A DNA stretch of 64,000 bases from an uncultured Clostridia bacterium (GCA_934167305.1 CAKPKQ010000001.1:1-64000); one strand, 5' to 3'. Counted from the stretch's first letter, positions 1 through 11,195 are shown. The notes: generated by a model from the letters alone, not told the origin. Numbers and translations: made by a program.

Positions 1-1398
<1,398 letters not shown>

Positions 1399-1415
1399 AA
1401 AATTAAATAGTGTAC

Positions 1416-1444
1416 TTGACATTTTATATAAATGGGTATAAAGT
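1416..1444 (+). promoter_or_regulatory. Probable sigma-A promoter of groESL
   Basis: A TTGACA box at 1416-1421 is followed by a TATAAA/TAAAGT -10 region at 1437-1444, depending on whether a 15 or 17 base spacer is taken. It ends just before the CIRCE-like inverted repeat, the usual arrangement in which HrcA bound over the start site blocks transcription. The boxes are visible; the assignment to groESL is inferred from position. Confidence 0.65.
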
Positions 1445-1445
1445 A

Positions 1446-1472
1446 TTAGCAGTCTTAAATAAAGACTGCTAA
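1446..1472 (+). promoter_or_regulatory. CIRCE-like HrcA operator upstream of groES
   Basis: The sequence is TTAGCAGTC, nine bases, GACTGCTAA, a perfect 9-bp inverted repeat with exactly the nine-base spacer of the CIRCE element. The canonical arms are TTAGCACTC and GAGTGCTAA, so one position per arm differs and the change is symmetric. It lies at the presumed groESL start site. HrcA control is inferred; hrcA itself is not in the window. A pyrG terminator is less likely because no T run follows. Confidence 0.8.
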
Positions 1473-1529
1473 TTTTATTATATGCGATTAAAAAAGAAAG
1501 AAGGCGTGAGCAAAAATTCTAAAAAATAA

Positions 1530-3501
<1,972 letters not shown>

Positions 3502-3506
3502 AAATA

Positions 3507-3546
3507 AAGAAGTGAGCGAAATAATCACATTTCGCTCACTTCTTTT
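3507..3546 (+). terminator. Rho-independent terminator of groESL
   Basis: A 16-bp perfect stem (3507-3522 with 3529-3544) around a six-base loop ends in a short T run. It lies six bases after the groEL stop codon. Confidence 0.9.
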
Positions 3547-3617
3547 ATGGAACTATAAAATATTAACCTTGACATATATGTTATAATATTCTAAGTAATA
3601 ATAGAAAGAGGAATTAT

Positions 3618-4871
3618 ATGAAAACAGTAGCGTTTTGTACTTTAGGATGTAAAGTAAATCAATATGAAACAAATGCAATGATGCAAAAAATGATTGAAGC
3701 AGGTTATGAAGTAGTAGACTTTGAAACAAAAGCAGATATTTATATTATAAATACATGCACAGTAACAAATATGGCAGATAAAAAATCAAGACAAATGTTA
3801 AGAAGAGTAAAGGAAATAAATCCAGAAGCCATTTTAGTTGCTGTTGGTTGTTATGCGCAAGTAGCAAAAGAAAAACTAGAGCAAATACCAGAAATTGATT
3901 TAATACTTGGAATAAATGAAAAAAATGATATTGTAAAATACGTAGAACAAGCTAGTAAGAATACATATGTATCAGATGTATTACATCAAACTGAGTTCTT
4001 AGATTTTGGAGATGTTACATATACAGAAAAAACAAGAGCAGTAATAAAAGTACAAGATGGATGTAATCAGTTTTGTTCATATTGTATAATTCCTTATGCA
4101 AGGGGACGTATTAGAAGCAGAAAGCCAGAAAGCGTAATAAAAGAAATTACAGATGTTGCAAAAGAAGGCATAAAAGAAGTAGTTATAACAGGTATACATA
4201 TAGCATCTTATGGAAAAGACTTTAATATGGAACCAGAGTATAGGTTAATTGACTTATTAGAAGAAATTCAAAAAGTAGACGGAATACAAAGAATACGTTT
4301 AGGTTCATTAGAACCAACACTAATAACAGAAGAATTTGTAGAAAGACTTAAAAAACTTCCAAAAATATGTGACCACTTTCATTTATCATTACAAAGTGGA
4401 TGTGATGAAACATTAAAAAGAATGAATAGAAAATATACAACAGATCAATTTAGACATGTAGTAGAATTGCTTAGAAATGCATATCCAGAAGTACATTTAA
4501 CAACAGATGTTATAGTTGGGTTCCCAGGAGAAACAGAAGAGGAATTTAACAAGACTTATGAGTTCTTAAAAGAAATAAAATTTTATAAAATGCATGTGTT
4601 TAAGTATTCACCAAGAAGCGGAACAGTTGCAGCTAAAATGCCTAATCAAATAGATGGAAATATAAAAGAAGAAAGAAGCAATAAACTAATAGAATTATCA
4701 GATAAAAATGAGAAAGAATATAATCAAAAATACATAGGCAAAGAAGTAGAAGTACTATTAGAAGAAAGAGAAGGAGAATATTTAAAAGGACATACTACAA
4801 ACTATATGGTAGTAAAAATGAAAACTAGCGAAAATCTTGAAAACACAATACAAAAAATAATAGTACAATAA
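3618..4871 (+). CDS. mtaB: tRNA threonylcarbamoyladenosine methylthiotransferase MtaB
   Basis: This 417-residue radical-SAM enzyme of the MiaB/MtaB/RimO family probably converts t6A37 to ms2t6A in tRNA. The N-terminal methylthiotransferase domain carries the three auxiliary-cluster cysteines in CTLGCKVNQYE, NTCTVTN and VGCYAQ. The radical-SAM domain has DGCNQFCSYC (CxxxCxxC, near residue 150). MtaB is favoured over MiaB or RimO because of the TLGCKVNQYE opening typical of that subgroup. The C-terminal TRAM region is short compared with the usual 430-450 residue proteins. An AAAGAGG ribosome site precedes the ATG. It stands alone between the groEL terminator and an ORFan. Confidence 0.9.
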   Translation: MKTVAFCTLGCKVNQYETNAMMQKMIEAGYEVVDFETKADIYIINTCTVTNMADKKSRQMLRRVKEINPEAILVAVGCYAQVAKEKLEQIPEIDLILGINEKNDIVKYVEQASKNTYVSDVLHQTEFLDFGDVTYTEKTRAVIKVQDGCNQFCSYCIIPYARGRIRSRKPESVIKEITDVAKEGIKEVVITGIHIASYGKDFNMEPEYRLIDLLEEIQKVDGIQRIRLGSLEPTLITEEFVERLKKLPKICDHFHLSLQSGCDETLKRMNRKYTTDQFRHVVELLRNAYPEVHLTTDVIVGFPGETEEEFNKTYEFLKEIKFYKMHVFKYSPRSGTVAAKMPNQIDGNIKEERSNKLIELSDKNEKEYNQKYIGKEVEVLLEEREGEYLKGHTTNYMVVKMKTSENLENTIQKIIVQ

Positions 4872-4923
4872 ATTGAAAAAAGCTAGAATATTAGAGAAAT
4901 AATGAATTGTTAAAAACGGAAGT

Positions 4924-4952
4924 TTGCAATATTGCCCGAAATGTGATATAAT
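4924..4952 (+). promoter_or_regulatory. Sigma-A promoter with extended -10
   Basis: TTGCAA at 4924-4929, a 17-base spacer, and TATAAT at 4947-4952 preceded by TG at 4944-4945. This promoter overlaps the upstream part of a longer open frame, which argues that the ORFan starts at 5008. Confidence 0.8.
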
Positions 4953-5007
4953 AACATTAATCCAAGCTAATATGCGAGGAGAAAAAACATTAAGGAGAGA
5001 TATAGAA

Positions 5008-5361
5008 ATGACAGCAAAGGAAATTCGGAAATCGGCAGACATGTATAAGCAGGAAGAAATTGATCTCATGGAAGAAACATTGAGAAATGTTTTGAACAGT
5101 TGGGCAAAAGAAGCAAGAGAGACAGGCAAAAGAGTGTGGCATATCGAGGACGATGATCCTAAGTGGATAGAGGCATTTAAGATTGAGGGACATCGGTTTT
5201 CGATTGACAGATACATGAATTACTTGAGAATGTTAGGATTCTCTGTAAGAGAACAGTATGTTCCCGCAACCGAAAAAGGACACTGGTTCTGGAGAAGGAC
5301 TACCAGGATGGCTTATAAGAGATATGAAGTCAGAGTAGATATTCCATCTCCTAATAAGTAA
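5008..5361 (+). CDS. Hypothetical protein (ORFan, foreign composition)
   Basis: This 117-residue protein is not recognised. The start at 5008 follows AAGGAGAG at 4991-4998 and a clear promoter; the frame is open further upstream but there it overlaps the promoter. The sequence is soluble, begins MTAKEIRKSADMYKQEEID and is rich in Trp, Arg and Glu (VWHIEDDDPKWIEAFK, GHWFWRRTTRMAYKRYE). There is no signal peptide or membrane segment. G+C is near 40% over 5041-5160, well above its neighbours. It uses two in-frame CGG codons (5026-5028, 5194-5196), a codon absent from the core genes here. It has its own promoter and terminator. Horizontal acquisition is likely; function is unknown. Confidence 0.75.
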   Translation: MTAKEIRKSADMYKQEEIDLMEETLRNVLNSWAKEARETGKRVWHIEDDDPKWIEAFKIEGHRFSIDRYMNYLRMLGFSVREQYVPATEKGHWFWRRTTRMAYKRYEVRVDIPSPNK

Positions 5362-5370
5362 TCTCCTTTT

Positions 5371-5400
5371 CCTCCACTAATTATTAGTGGAGGAATTTCT
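5371..5400 (+). terminator. Terminator after the 5008 ORFan
   Basis: A nine-bp GC-containing stem (CCTCCACTA with TAGTGGAGG) around a five-base loop, followed by an imperfect T-rich stretch. Confidence 0.75.
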
Positions 5401-5431
5401 TGTAAAAAAATAGTTAATTAAATAATAAAAC

Positions 5432-5460
5432 TTGAAATATATAAATGAATAGTATATAAT
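5432..5460 (+). promoter_or_regulatory. Sigma-A promoter of alaS
   Basis: TTGAAA at 5432-5437, a 17-base spacer, and a perfect TATAAT at 5455-5460, 36 bases ahead of the alaS start. Confidence 0.8.
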
Positions 5461-5496
5461 TTAAACCAATGTAAGAAGAGAGAAAAGAGGATTTTT

Positions 5497-7251
5497 ATGA
5501 AAGCAATAGAAATAAGAAACAAATATTTAAACTTTTTTAAAGCACACGGACATAAAGTAATTCCAAGTGCTCCACTAATACCAGAAAACGATCCATCTGT
5601 ATTATTTACAACAGCTGGAATGCAACCATTAGTACCATATTTATTAGGTGAAAAACATCCAGCAGGAACAAGAATTACAGATTATCAAAAGTGTTTAAGA
5701 ACAAACGATATAGATGAAGTAGGAGATAACCGTCATTTAACATTTTTTGAAATGCTAGGCAATTGGTCATTAGGAGACTATTTTAAAGATGAAGCAATTA
5801 GCATGAGTTATGAATTCTTAACAAAAGAGTTAGGAATTGATCCAAGTAAATTATCAGTTACATGTTTTGCAGGTGACGAACATGCACCAAAAGATACTGT
5901 GGCAGCAGAAGCATGGAAAAGAGCAGGTATACCAGATGAGAGGATATATTTCTATGGTAAAGATAATAACTGGTGGATTGCTGGAGAAGAAGGACCTTGT
6001 GGACCAGATACAGAGATGTTCTTAGATACAGGAAAACCAGCATGTTCAGATAATTGTCAACCATCATGCGATTGTGGTAAATATGTTGAAATATGGAATG
6101 ATGTATTTATGGAATATTACCAAGCAAAAGATGGATCTATTACAAAATTAAAACAACAAAATGTTGATACAGGTTTTGGACTAGAAAGAATGACAATGCT
6201 ATTACAAGGAAAAGAAACACCATTTGATACAGAACTATTTGCACCTGTAATGGAAAAGTTAAAAGAATTAGCTAAACAAGATAATATTGAAAGTAGAAGA
6301 ATTGTGGCAGAACATTTACGTGCAAGTATGATGGTTATAGCAGATGGAGGCAGACCAAGCAATATAGATCGTGGATATGTATTAAGAAAACTAATTAGAA
6401 GAATGACAAGACATTTAAACAAATTACAAATAGACTTAAATGAAATTGGCGGATTAGTTGATTTGTATGTAGAAACATTAAAAGAATTCTACCCTGAATT
6501 AGTTGAAAATAGAGAAACAATTAAAGAAGTTATATTAGCTGAAAAAGATAAATTTGTTAAAACATTATCACATGGTGAAAAAGAATTTGAAAAAGTAGTA
6601 AACAAATTAAAACAAGAAAATAAAAATACAATTGATGGTTATACTATTTTTAAACTATATGAAACATATGGATTTCCACCAGAAATCACAGCAGATTTAG
6701 CAAAAGAGCAGGGGTTTGAAATCGATACATCTGAATTTGACAAATTATTCAAAGAACATCAAGAAAAATCAAGAATGGGTAGTGAGCAAAAATTTAAAGG
6801 CGGACTAGCTGAGCAAAATGAACAAACAACTAAATACCATACAGCAACTCATTTACTACATAAAGCATTAAAGATAGTACTAGGAGATCATGCAAATCAA
6901 TGTGGTTCAAATATTACAACAGAAAGATTAAGATTTGACTTTACACACTCAGAAAAAATGACACCAGAACAATTAGCTAAAGTAGAAGAAATTGTAAACG
7001 AGCAAATTAAACGTGATTTACCTGTAACATGTGAAGAGATGACATTAGAAGAAGCAAAAGCATCTGGAGCAACAGGATTATTTGAAAATAAATATGGCGA
7101 CAGAGTTAAGGTATATACAATAGGAGATTTTAGCAAAGAAATTTGTGGTGGACCTCATGTTAAACATACAGGAGAATTAGGACACTTCAAAATAAAAAAA
7201 GAGGAGTCAAGTTCAGCAGGAGTTAGACGTATTAAAGCAATTTTAGAATAA
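5497..7251 (+). CDS. alaS: Alanyl-tRNA synthetase, short form lacking C-Ala domain
   Basis: AlaRS charges tRNA-Ala. This protein has the class II catalytic core (motif 1 region VIPSAPLIPENDPSVLFTTAGMQ, then FFEMLGNWSLGDYFK) and the tRNA-recognition region. The editing domain follows, with zinc ligands in HTATHLLH (near residue 447) and CGGPHVKHTG (near residue 549). It stops at residue 584, right after the editing-domain segment AGVRRIKAILE, whereas most bacterial AlaRS reach about 870 residues with a coiled-coil and C-Ala domain. No frameshift is visible: the stop is followed within 11 bases by the next gene's start, so the short form looks genuine. The editing motif reads CGGPH rather than the usual CGGTH. 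It shares its promoter with the HIT gene. Confidence 0.95.
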   Translation: MKAIEIRNKYLNFFKAHGHKVIPSAPLIPENDPSVLFTTAGMQPLVPYLLGEKHPAGTRITDYQKCLRTNDIDEVGDNRHLTFFEMLGNWSLGDYFKDEAISMSYEFLTKELGIDPSKLSVTCFAGDEHAPKDTVAAEAWKRAGIPDERIYFYGKDNNWWIAGEEGPCGPDTEMFLDTGKPACSDNCQPSCDCGKYVEIWNDVFMEYYQAKDGSITKLKQQNVDTGFGLERMTMLLQGKETPFDTELFAPVMEKLKELAKQDNIESRRIVAEHLRASMMVIADGGRPSNIDRGYVLRKLIRRMTRHLNKLQIDLNEIGGLVDLYVETLKEFYPELVENRETIKEVILAEKDKFVKTLSHGEKEFEKVVNKLKQENKNTIDGYTIFKLYETYGFPPEITADLAKEQGFEIDTSEFDKLFKEHQEKSRMGSEQKFKGGLAEQNEQTTKYHTATHLLHKALKIVLGDHANQCGSNITTERLRFDFTHSEKMTPEQLAKVEEIVNEQIKRDLPVTCEEMTLEEAKASGATGLFENKYGDRVKVYTIGDFSKEICGGPHVKHTGELGHFKIKKEESSSAGVRRIKAILE

Positions 7252-7262
7252 GGAGAAAAAGT

Positions 7263-7607
7263 ATGGATGATTGTGTTTTTTGTAAAATAATAAAAGGAGA
7301 AATTCCTTCAGAAAAAGTATATGAAGATGAAGATGTTATTGCATTTAAAGATATTAATCCAGTAACTCCAATTCATATATTAGTAATACCTAAAAAACAT
7401 ATAGCAACTTTACTTGATGTTACTGAAGAAGACAGCCACTTAATTAGTAAAATATTTGCTGATATAAATAAAATAGCAAAACAAATTGGTATAGAAGAAA
7501 ATGGATTTAGAATAGTTGCAAATTGTGGTAAAGATTCTGGACAAGAAGTAATGCATATACATTTTCATTTATTAGCTGGACAAAAAATGGGGCCAAAAGT
7601 TGTTTAA
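7263..7607 (+). CDS. HIT family hydrolase (HinT-like)
   Basis: This 114-residue histidine-triad protein resembles HinT/Hit purine phosphoramidases, which hydrolyse nucleoside phosphoramidates and aminoacyl-adenylates. It begins MDDCVFCKIIKGEIPSEKVYE, typical of bacterial HinT, and carries the catalytic triad HIHFHLL near residue 98. It starts 11 bases after alaS with AAGGAG overlapping the end of that gene. Co-transcription with an aminoacyl-tRNA synthetase fits a role in clearing aminoacyl-adenylate, but that link is inferred. Length and motifs are normal. Confidence 0.93.
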   Translation: MDDCVFCKIIKGEIPSEKVYEDEDVIAFKDINPVTPIHILVIPKKHIATLLDVTEEDSHLISKIFADINKIAKQIGIEENGFRIVANCGKDSGQEVMHIHFHLLAGQKMGPKVV

Positions 7608-7633
7608 TAAGTATAGATTATTTTTCAGTAATG

Positions 7634-7642
7634 TGATATAAT
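7634..7642 (+). promoter_or_regulatory. Extended -10 promoter of the sortase gene
   Basis: TGATATAAT gives a perfect TATAAT (7637-7642) with an upstream TG. No good -35 box is seen at the right distance. Confidence 0.55.
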
Positions 7643-7689
7643 ATATTACATATAAGGACTTATGAGATTTATAAATAGGAGGGATACAA

Positions 7690-8421
7690 ATGGTAAATGG
7701 TAAATATAGTAAAGTACTATCAATTGCATTAGCAGTAGGAATTATAATAATAATTGGACTTTTAATATTTATAGGAATAGATTGGTTTAAAGCATCAAGA
7801 ACTGTAAGCTCAAATGAAAATATCTTTGAACAATTTAATAATTATATAGAGAAGAATAATTCTGAAAATAATCAAAACCTTATTGATACAAATATAACTA
7901 ATAGTAGTGAAAATAAAGGACTTATTGATACAAACATAACTCAAGAGGAAAATTCTACAACAGGTGGAGGAAATACATCATCAGGAGGAAATACATCAAG
8001 TGGTGGTGGAAAAAATCTAACATTAAATGGTCTAGAAGTTGCAGGTACAATTGAAATTCCAAAAACGAAAGTTAAATGTGCTATCCTAAATGATTCATCA
8101 GCTAGAGCTTTGGAAACAGGTATAGCAATTCTTTATGGACCAGGAGTTAATAAGGTTGGAAATACAGTATTAGCAGGACATAACTATAGAAATGGAACAT
8201 TTTTCTCAAACAACAAAAAACTAGCTATTGGTGATAAAATCTACTTAACAGATACATCTGGAAAGAAGGTTACTTACACAATTTATAAAAAATATCAAAC
8301 AGATGCAAATGATTTTAGCTATGCAACTAGAGACACAAATGGATTAAGAGAAATTTCAGTTTCTACTTGTACAGATGATTCAAGTGCAAGACTTATCCTT
8401 TGGGCTAAAGAAGGCAATTAA
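7690..8421 (+). CDS. Sortase, membrane-anchored (class D/E-like)
   Basis: Sortases are cysteine transpeptidases that join cell-wall sorting signals to peptidoglycan. This 243-residue protein has an N-terminal membrane anchor (residues about 8-35), a low-complexity Asn/Ser/Gly linker with a partly repeated NLIDTNIT/GLIDTNIT unit, and a sortase domain from about residue 117. The catalytic His is in LAGHNYRN (near 163), the Cys in ISVSTCTDD (near 226) and the Arg in SSARLILWA (near 233). The class is uncertain; D or E is favoured by compactness and an N-terminal anchor. A plausible substrate, the LPQTG protein at 50822-52156, is in the same window but not adjacent. Confidence 0.9.
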   Translation: MVNGKYSKVLSIALAVGIIIIIGLLIFIGIDWFKASRTVSSNENIFEQFNNYIEKNNSENNQNLIDTNITNSSENKGLIDTNITQEENSTTGGGNTSSGGNTSSGGGKNLTLNGLEVAGTIEIPKTKVKCAILNDSSARALETGIAILYGPGVNKVGNTVLAGHNYRNGTFFSNNKKLAIGDKIYLTDTSGKKVTYTIYKKYQTDANDFSYATRDTNGLREISVSTCTDDSSARLILWAKEGN

Positions 8422-8441
8422 TAAAATTTGAATGTTTAGTA

Positions 8442-8471
8442 TTGACAAAAGTATATAAAGTATTGTAAAAT
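8442..8471 (+). promoter_or_regulatory. Promoter of the tRNA pair
   Basis: A perfect TTGACA at 8442-8447, an 18-base spacer, and TAAAAT at 8466-8471, about 33 bases before tRNA-His. Confidence 0.7.
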
Positions 8472-8503
8472 TATATATGCATTTGGAAATGCATATATAA
8501 GAC

Positions 8504-8581
8504 GGTGGATGTAGCGTAGTTGGTTAACGCGCCAGTTTGTGGCACTGGAGACCGTGGGTTCGAGTCCCATCTTCCACCCCA
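8504..8581 (+). tRNA. trnH: tRNA-His (GTG)
   Basis: The cloverleaf reads with anticodon GTG in the loop TTTGTGGCA, a GTGGGTTCGAGTCCCAT T-arm and an encoded CCA. An extra 5' G (8504) pairs with C73, the G-1 identity element of tRNA-His. The acceptor stem has one apparent U-U mismatch (positions 6-67). Confidence 0.95.
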
Positions 8582-8586
8582 TATAA

Positions 8587-8661
8587 TGGGCTGTAGCCAA
8601 GCGGTAAGGCACATGACTTTGACTCATGCATGCGCTAGTTCGAATCTAGCCAGCCCAACCA
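8587..8661 (+). tRNA. trnQ: tRNA-Gln (TTG)
   Basis: The acceptor stem TGGGCTG pairs perfectly with CAGCCCA, the anticodon loop is CTTTGAC (anticodon TTG, reading CAA), and CCA is encoded. It starts six bases after tRNA-His and shares its promoter and terminator. Confidence 0.96.
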
Positions 8662-8664
8662 AAT

Positions 8665-8698
8665 AAAAAAATCGTAGCAAAGCTACGGTTTTTTTATT
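8665..8698 (+). terminator. Terminator of the tRNA operon
   Basis: A CGTAGC-AAA-GCTACG hairpin flanked by A and T runs, just after tRNA-Gln. Confidence 0.92.
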
Positions 8699-8824
8699 TT
8701 GAATATGCTGTGTAGTAGGCAGAAATAGAGTCCGAAGGACGCAACACTATGAATGAAGTGAATAAAAGATATTAAAAGATGCATTATATCTAGATATATT
8801 CAATGGATAAAAATAATAAAATTA

Positions 8825-8853
8825 TTGCAAAATAAAATTTGTTATAGTATTAT
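8825..8853 (+). promoter_or_regulatory. Probable promoter of the pilin-like gene
   Basis: TTGCAA at 8825-8830, a 17-base spacer and TATTAT at 8848-8853, about 60 bases before the gene. The 8700-8820 stretch upstream holds no gene that I can see. Confidence 0.55.
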
Positions 8854-8915
8854 AAAGGCAGAAAACAAAAGGAAAGGAATATGATAAAAAAATATCATAT
8901 AAAGGACAAGGAAAA

Positions 8916-9935
8916 ATGAAAACAAAAGAAAGTGGTATCACTCTGATAGCTTTAGTAGTAACTATTGTAGTACTTTTAATCTTAGCAGGAGTAAGTATGA
9001 ATGCACTATTTGGTGATAGTGGAATAATTAAAAAAGCACAAGACACACAGAGAACAATGAACAAGGCAAAAGAAAATGATGAAAAAGAAATAAATGAATT
9101 AACTAGTTGGATAGACAATAAAACAAATGGAACAACAGAAAAAGAAATAAAAATAGGAGATTATGTGCAATATAATATGCCATATACAGATATGTATTCA
9201 GGAAAAGAATATACAGCGACTACTGGCTGGAGATATTTAGGTAAAGATGACTCCGAAAATCAATTAATTGTAAGCACAGGGATACCAGCAATATTATATT
9301 TTAATAATGATGAAAACATAGGAAATATAGCGGATGGAGGAGAAAATGATTGGTGGGCAACAAAAGCAGAAATAAGTACAACAACAGATACATTATATAA
9401 AACAAATAAAGGGTATGACTATAATATGGATGCAGGGGAACCCAATAAGTATGTAGCATATGGAATGAGGTATAAATTTGATAAAATACCATTTACATAT
9501 AAAGCAAGTGGAACATATATAAGTACAAAAAATACAGGAATATTTAGAAAAGTAGGAAATACAACAAGTGGAACAAATATAAGTTTAAATTTCAAAGCAG
9601 AAGGAGTAAATGTAGTAGATGTACATAATTTAACATTAGCAGAGTTAAATAGAGCAACGAATATAGCAGGTGGAACTACAAGAGCAGATTCGAGTATGTC
9701 TTCAGGCTTTGAAGACTTAACAGGGGCAGCTTTAGGATTATTTGATATGAAAAAATTGGAAGAATATACAGCAGATTACAGCTATTTGTTAGCCACTCCT
9801 TATTGGAACAGCGGAAAAGACATGTTATGTGTGGGTGTCAGTTTTAGTGACGTTTACATCAGCAACAATAACAGGGATGGTGTCCGTCCAGTAGTTTCTC
9901 TACCATCTAATGCTAAATTGACAGTCATAAAATAG
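8916..9935 (+). CDS. Prepilin-like protein with DUF6273-type C-terminal domain
   Basis: The 339-residue product starts with a type IV prepilin-like segment: a short basic leader (MKTKES), then GITLIALVVTIVVLLILAGV as the hydrophobic helix. This form is common in clostridial surface proteins cleaved by prepilin peptidase. A short coiled linker follows, then a domain with GWRYLGKDD and, at the end, a YSYLLATPYW segment closing in GVRPVVSL. That ending resembles the DUF6273 / C-type-lectin-like modules of clostridial surface proteins. The last about 150 bases differ in composition: near 43% G+C over 9781-9900 versus about 28% over 9541-9660, with codons such as GTC, AGC, TAC and ATC that are rare upstream. 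That is compatible with a replaceable or hypervariable cassette. Confidence 0.75.
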   Translation: MKTKESGITLIALVVTIVVLLILAGVSMNALFGDSGIIKKAQDTQRTMNKAKENDEKEINELTSWIDNKTNGTTEKEIKIGDYVQYNMPYTDMYSGKEYTATTGWRYLGKDDSENQLIVSTGIPAILYFNNDENIGNIADGGENDWWATKAEISTTTDTLYKTNKGYDYNMDAGEPNKYVAYGMRYKFDKIPFTYKASGTYISTKNTGIFRKVGNTTSGTNISLNFKAEGVNVVDVHNLTLAELNRATNIAGGTTRADSSMSSGFEDLTGAALGLFDMKKLEEYTADYSYLLATPYWNSGKDMLCVGVSFSDVYISNNNRDGVRPVVSLPSNAKLTVIK

Positions 9936-10010
9936 AAAAATTTCGTAGAGGAGAATGGCGTGTTCCAGTATGATAAGTTATATAGAACAATTTTTGAATA
10001 TACAAATTTA

Positions 10011-10054
10011 AAACATAATAAGGAACTCTAATATCAAGAGTTCCTTATGTTTTG
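10011..10054. terminator. Bidirectional terminator between convergent genes
   Basis: A ten-bp stem AAGGAACTCT/AGAGTTCCTT with flanking AACAT/ATGTT pairing and a T run on the plus side lies between the + strand pilin-like gene and the - strand ORFan. Confidence 0.85.
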
Positions 10055-10058
10055 CGAA

Positions 10059-10646
10059 TTATCGCGGTGCTTTTGAGGCATTTTCTTTTCTACGTTTGGT
10101 AAGTTGATAAAAGAAATGTTCAACTTTTACAACATTACCTTCAGAAAGGGCTTTTTCATAAATTCTATCAAACACAGAATCATCTACCCAATTGTAAATA
10201 ACAGCATTGATTATAGTTTTCCAAAGTAAATCAAAGTCTAAACAATTAACTTCACAAAATCTTGAAAAAGAAAGATCGGTTTTAGAATACCGTGTGACAA
10301 TGGATTTAGCCTCTTTTTTAGAAAAACTAAAATTCCTTGCAGATTCGATTCTACGTTGCCAACTGTTAAATACTCTACTTTCAATACGTGTAACATACTC
10401 TTTACTAGAGTAATTTGTTTTTGCTTTTTGAGACGAATTAGTTACAGCAACTTTTTGAATTTCTTTAGCAATTTTTTCAGACACAATTTTTTTATCAACA
10501 GCAAGGTGAAGAACTGTATAAAAGGTATGTTGATCATAACCATACTGATTTTTAAAGTCAATGTGGTTATAATTGCCTTGAGAATATGCTATAGCTATTT
10601 CTGAAATTTGTTTCCGACTAAAGATTTCTTGAATGTTCTTTTTCAT
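10059..10646 (-). CDS. Hypothetical protein (ORFan)
   Basis: This 195-residue soluble protein is not recognised. The ATG at 10646 is chosen because AAAGGAG lies eight bases upstream; a TTG two codons earlier is too close to that site. The sequence is Lys-, Ser- and Tyr-rich, mostly helical in appearance, with an Arg-rich stretch (SWQRRIESARNFSFSKKEAK) and a basic C-terminus. There is no signal peptide or membrane segment. Two in-frame CGG codons (10614-10616 and 10290-10292, on the minus strand) set it apart from the core genes. It has a perfect sigma-A promoter and is isolated from neighbours by a terminator. It is probably an accessory gene; function unknown. Confidence 0.75.
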   Translation of the reverse strand: MKKNIQEIFSRKQISEIAIAYSQGNYNHIDFKNQYGYDQHTFYTVLHLAVDKKIVSEKIAKEIQKVAVTNSSQKAKTNYSSKEYVTRIESRVFNSWQRRIESARNFSFSKKEAKSIVTRYSKTDLSFSRFCEVNCLDFDLLWKTIINAVIYNWVDDSVFDRIYEKALSEGNVVKVEHFFYQLTKRRKENASKAPR

Positions 10647-10700
10647 GAACAATACTCCTTTCTTAAAAATGAAAACACATCAATATTGAGTAATAATTAT

Positions 10701-10729
10701 ATTATAATATAATATACATATTATGTCAA
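10701..10729 (-). promoter_or_regulatory. Consensus sigma-A promoter (minus strand)
   Basis: On the minus strand TTGACA (10729-10724), a 17-base spacer and TATAAT (10706-10701) match the consensus at all twelve positions. It points at the ORFan starting at 10646. Confidence 0.9.
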
Positions 10730-10813
10730 TTTTACAAAAACTAAAAACTACTTGATTTTTTTTGAAATATAAAGTAATATAAATATAGAATATTAAACTA
10801 AGGAGAACAAATT

Positions 10814-10966
10814 ATGATAGTTGATGGTAAGGGAAATTTATTTGAAGATAGAAGAAAAAATAGTAATAGAAGAAAAAGTGAGTATGATGAAAAAGGTGGA
10901 AGAAGAGGGGTAGAGAGAAGAAAAGCTCCAGATCAATTAACAAAAAAACCTAGAGTAATTAAATAA
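10814..10966 (+). CDS. Small basic protein, unknown
   Basis: A 50-residue reading frame starts MIVDGKGNLFEDRRKNSNRR and is dominated by Arg, Lys, Asp and Glu with no hydrophobic segment. AAGGAGA lies eight bases upstream of the ATG, and a good terminator follows at 11026-11060, so it is probably expressed. The charge pattern and repeated DRRK/NRRK/ERRK motif suggest a nucleic-acid-binding or disordered protein, but no family is recognised. Confidence 0.6.
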   Translation: MIVDGKGNLFEDRRKNSNRRKSEYDEKGGRRGVERRKAPDQLTKKPRVIK

Positions 10967-11025
10967 TATTTTTGTACATGTATACAGTTATGCTAAAAAA
11001 CATATGAGTTAGAATTATTATACAT

Positions 11026-11060
11026 AAAAAATAACAATCCTTAAGGGATTGTTATTTTTT
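11026..11060. terminator. Terminator, probably bidirectional
   Basis: A 15-bp stem AAAAAATAACAATCC/GGGATTGTTATTTTTT with a four-base loop separates the 50-residue gene from the convergent Cys-rich genes and carries a T run on both strands. Confidence 0.85.
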
Positions 11061-11072
11061 ATGTGTGCTTTA

Positions 11073-11195
11073 TTAGCAACATCCACCTCTATTGCCACCA
11101 CAGCAGCAAATTAAGATTATAAAGATAATTATCCAAATGCAGCAATCATCACCAAAACCAAATCCGCCACATCCGCATCCTCTATTTTCAGGCAT
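11073..11195 (-). CDS. Cys/Gly-rich membrane microprotein
   Basis: This 40-residue frame begins MPENRGCGCGGFGFGDDCC, continues into a short hydrophobic helix (IWIIIFIILI) and ends in CCCGGNRGGCC. AAAGGAG sits nine bases before the ATG. The architecture (Cys/Gly-rich ends around one membrane helix) recalls small clostridial proteins, some tied to spores, but I cannot name the family. It lies 31 bases downstream of a similar gene on the same strand and presumably shares its transcript. A + strand frame across the same bases is a shadow. Confidence 0.7.
   Translation of the reverse strand: MPENRGCGCGGFGFGDDCCIWIIIFIILICCCGGNRGGCC

Noticed and set aside
1446..1472. Inverted repeat as pyrG terminator
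   Set aside because: No T run follows, and the arm sequence and nine-base spacer match CIRCE.
3569..3587. Promoter of mtaB from TTGACA and TATAAT
   Set aside because: Both boxes are perfect but only seven bases apart, too close for one promoter.
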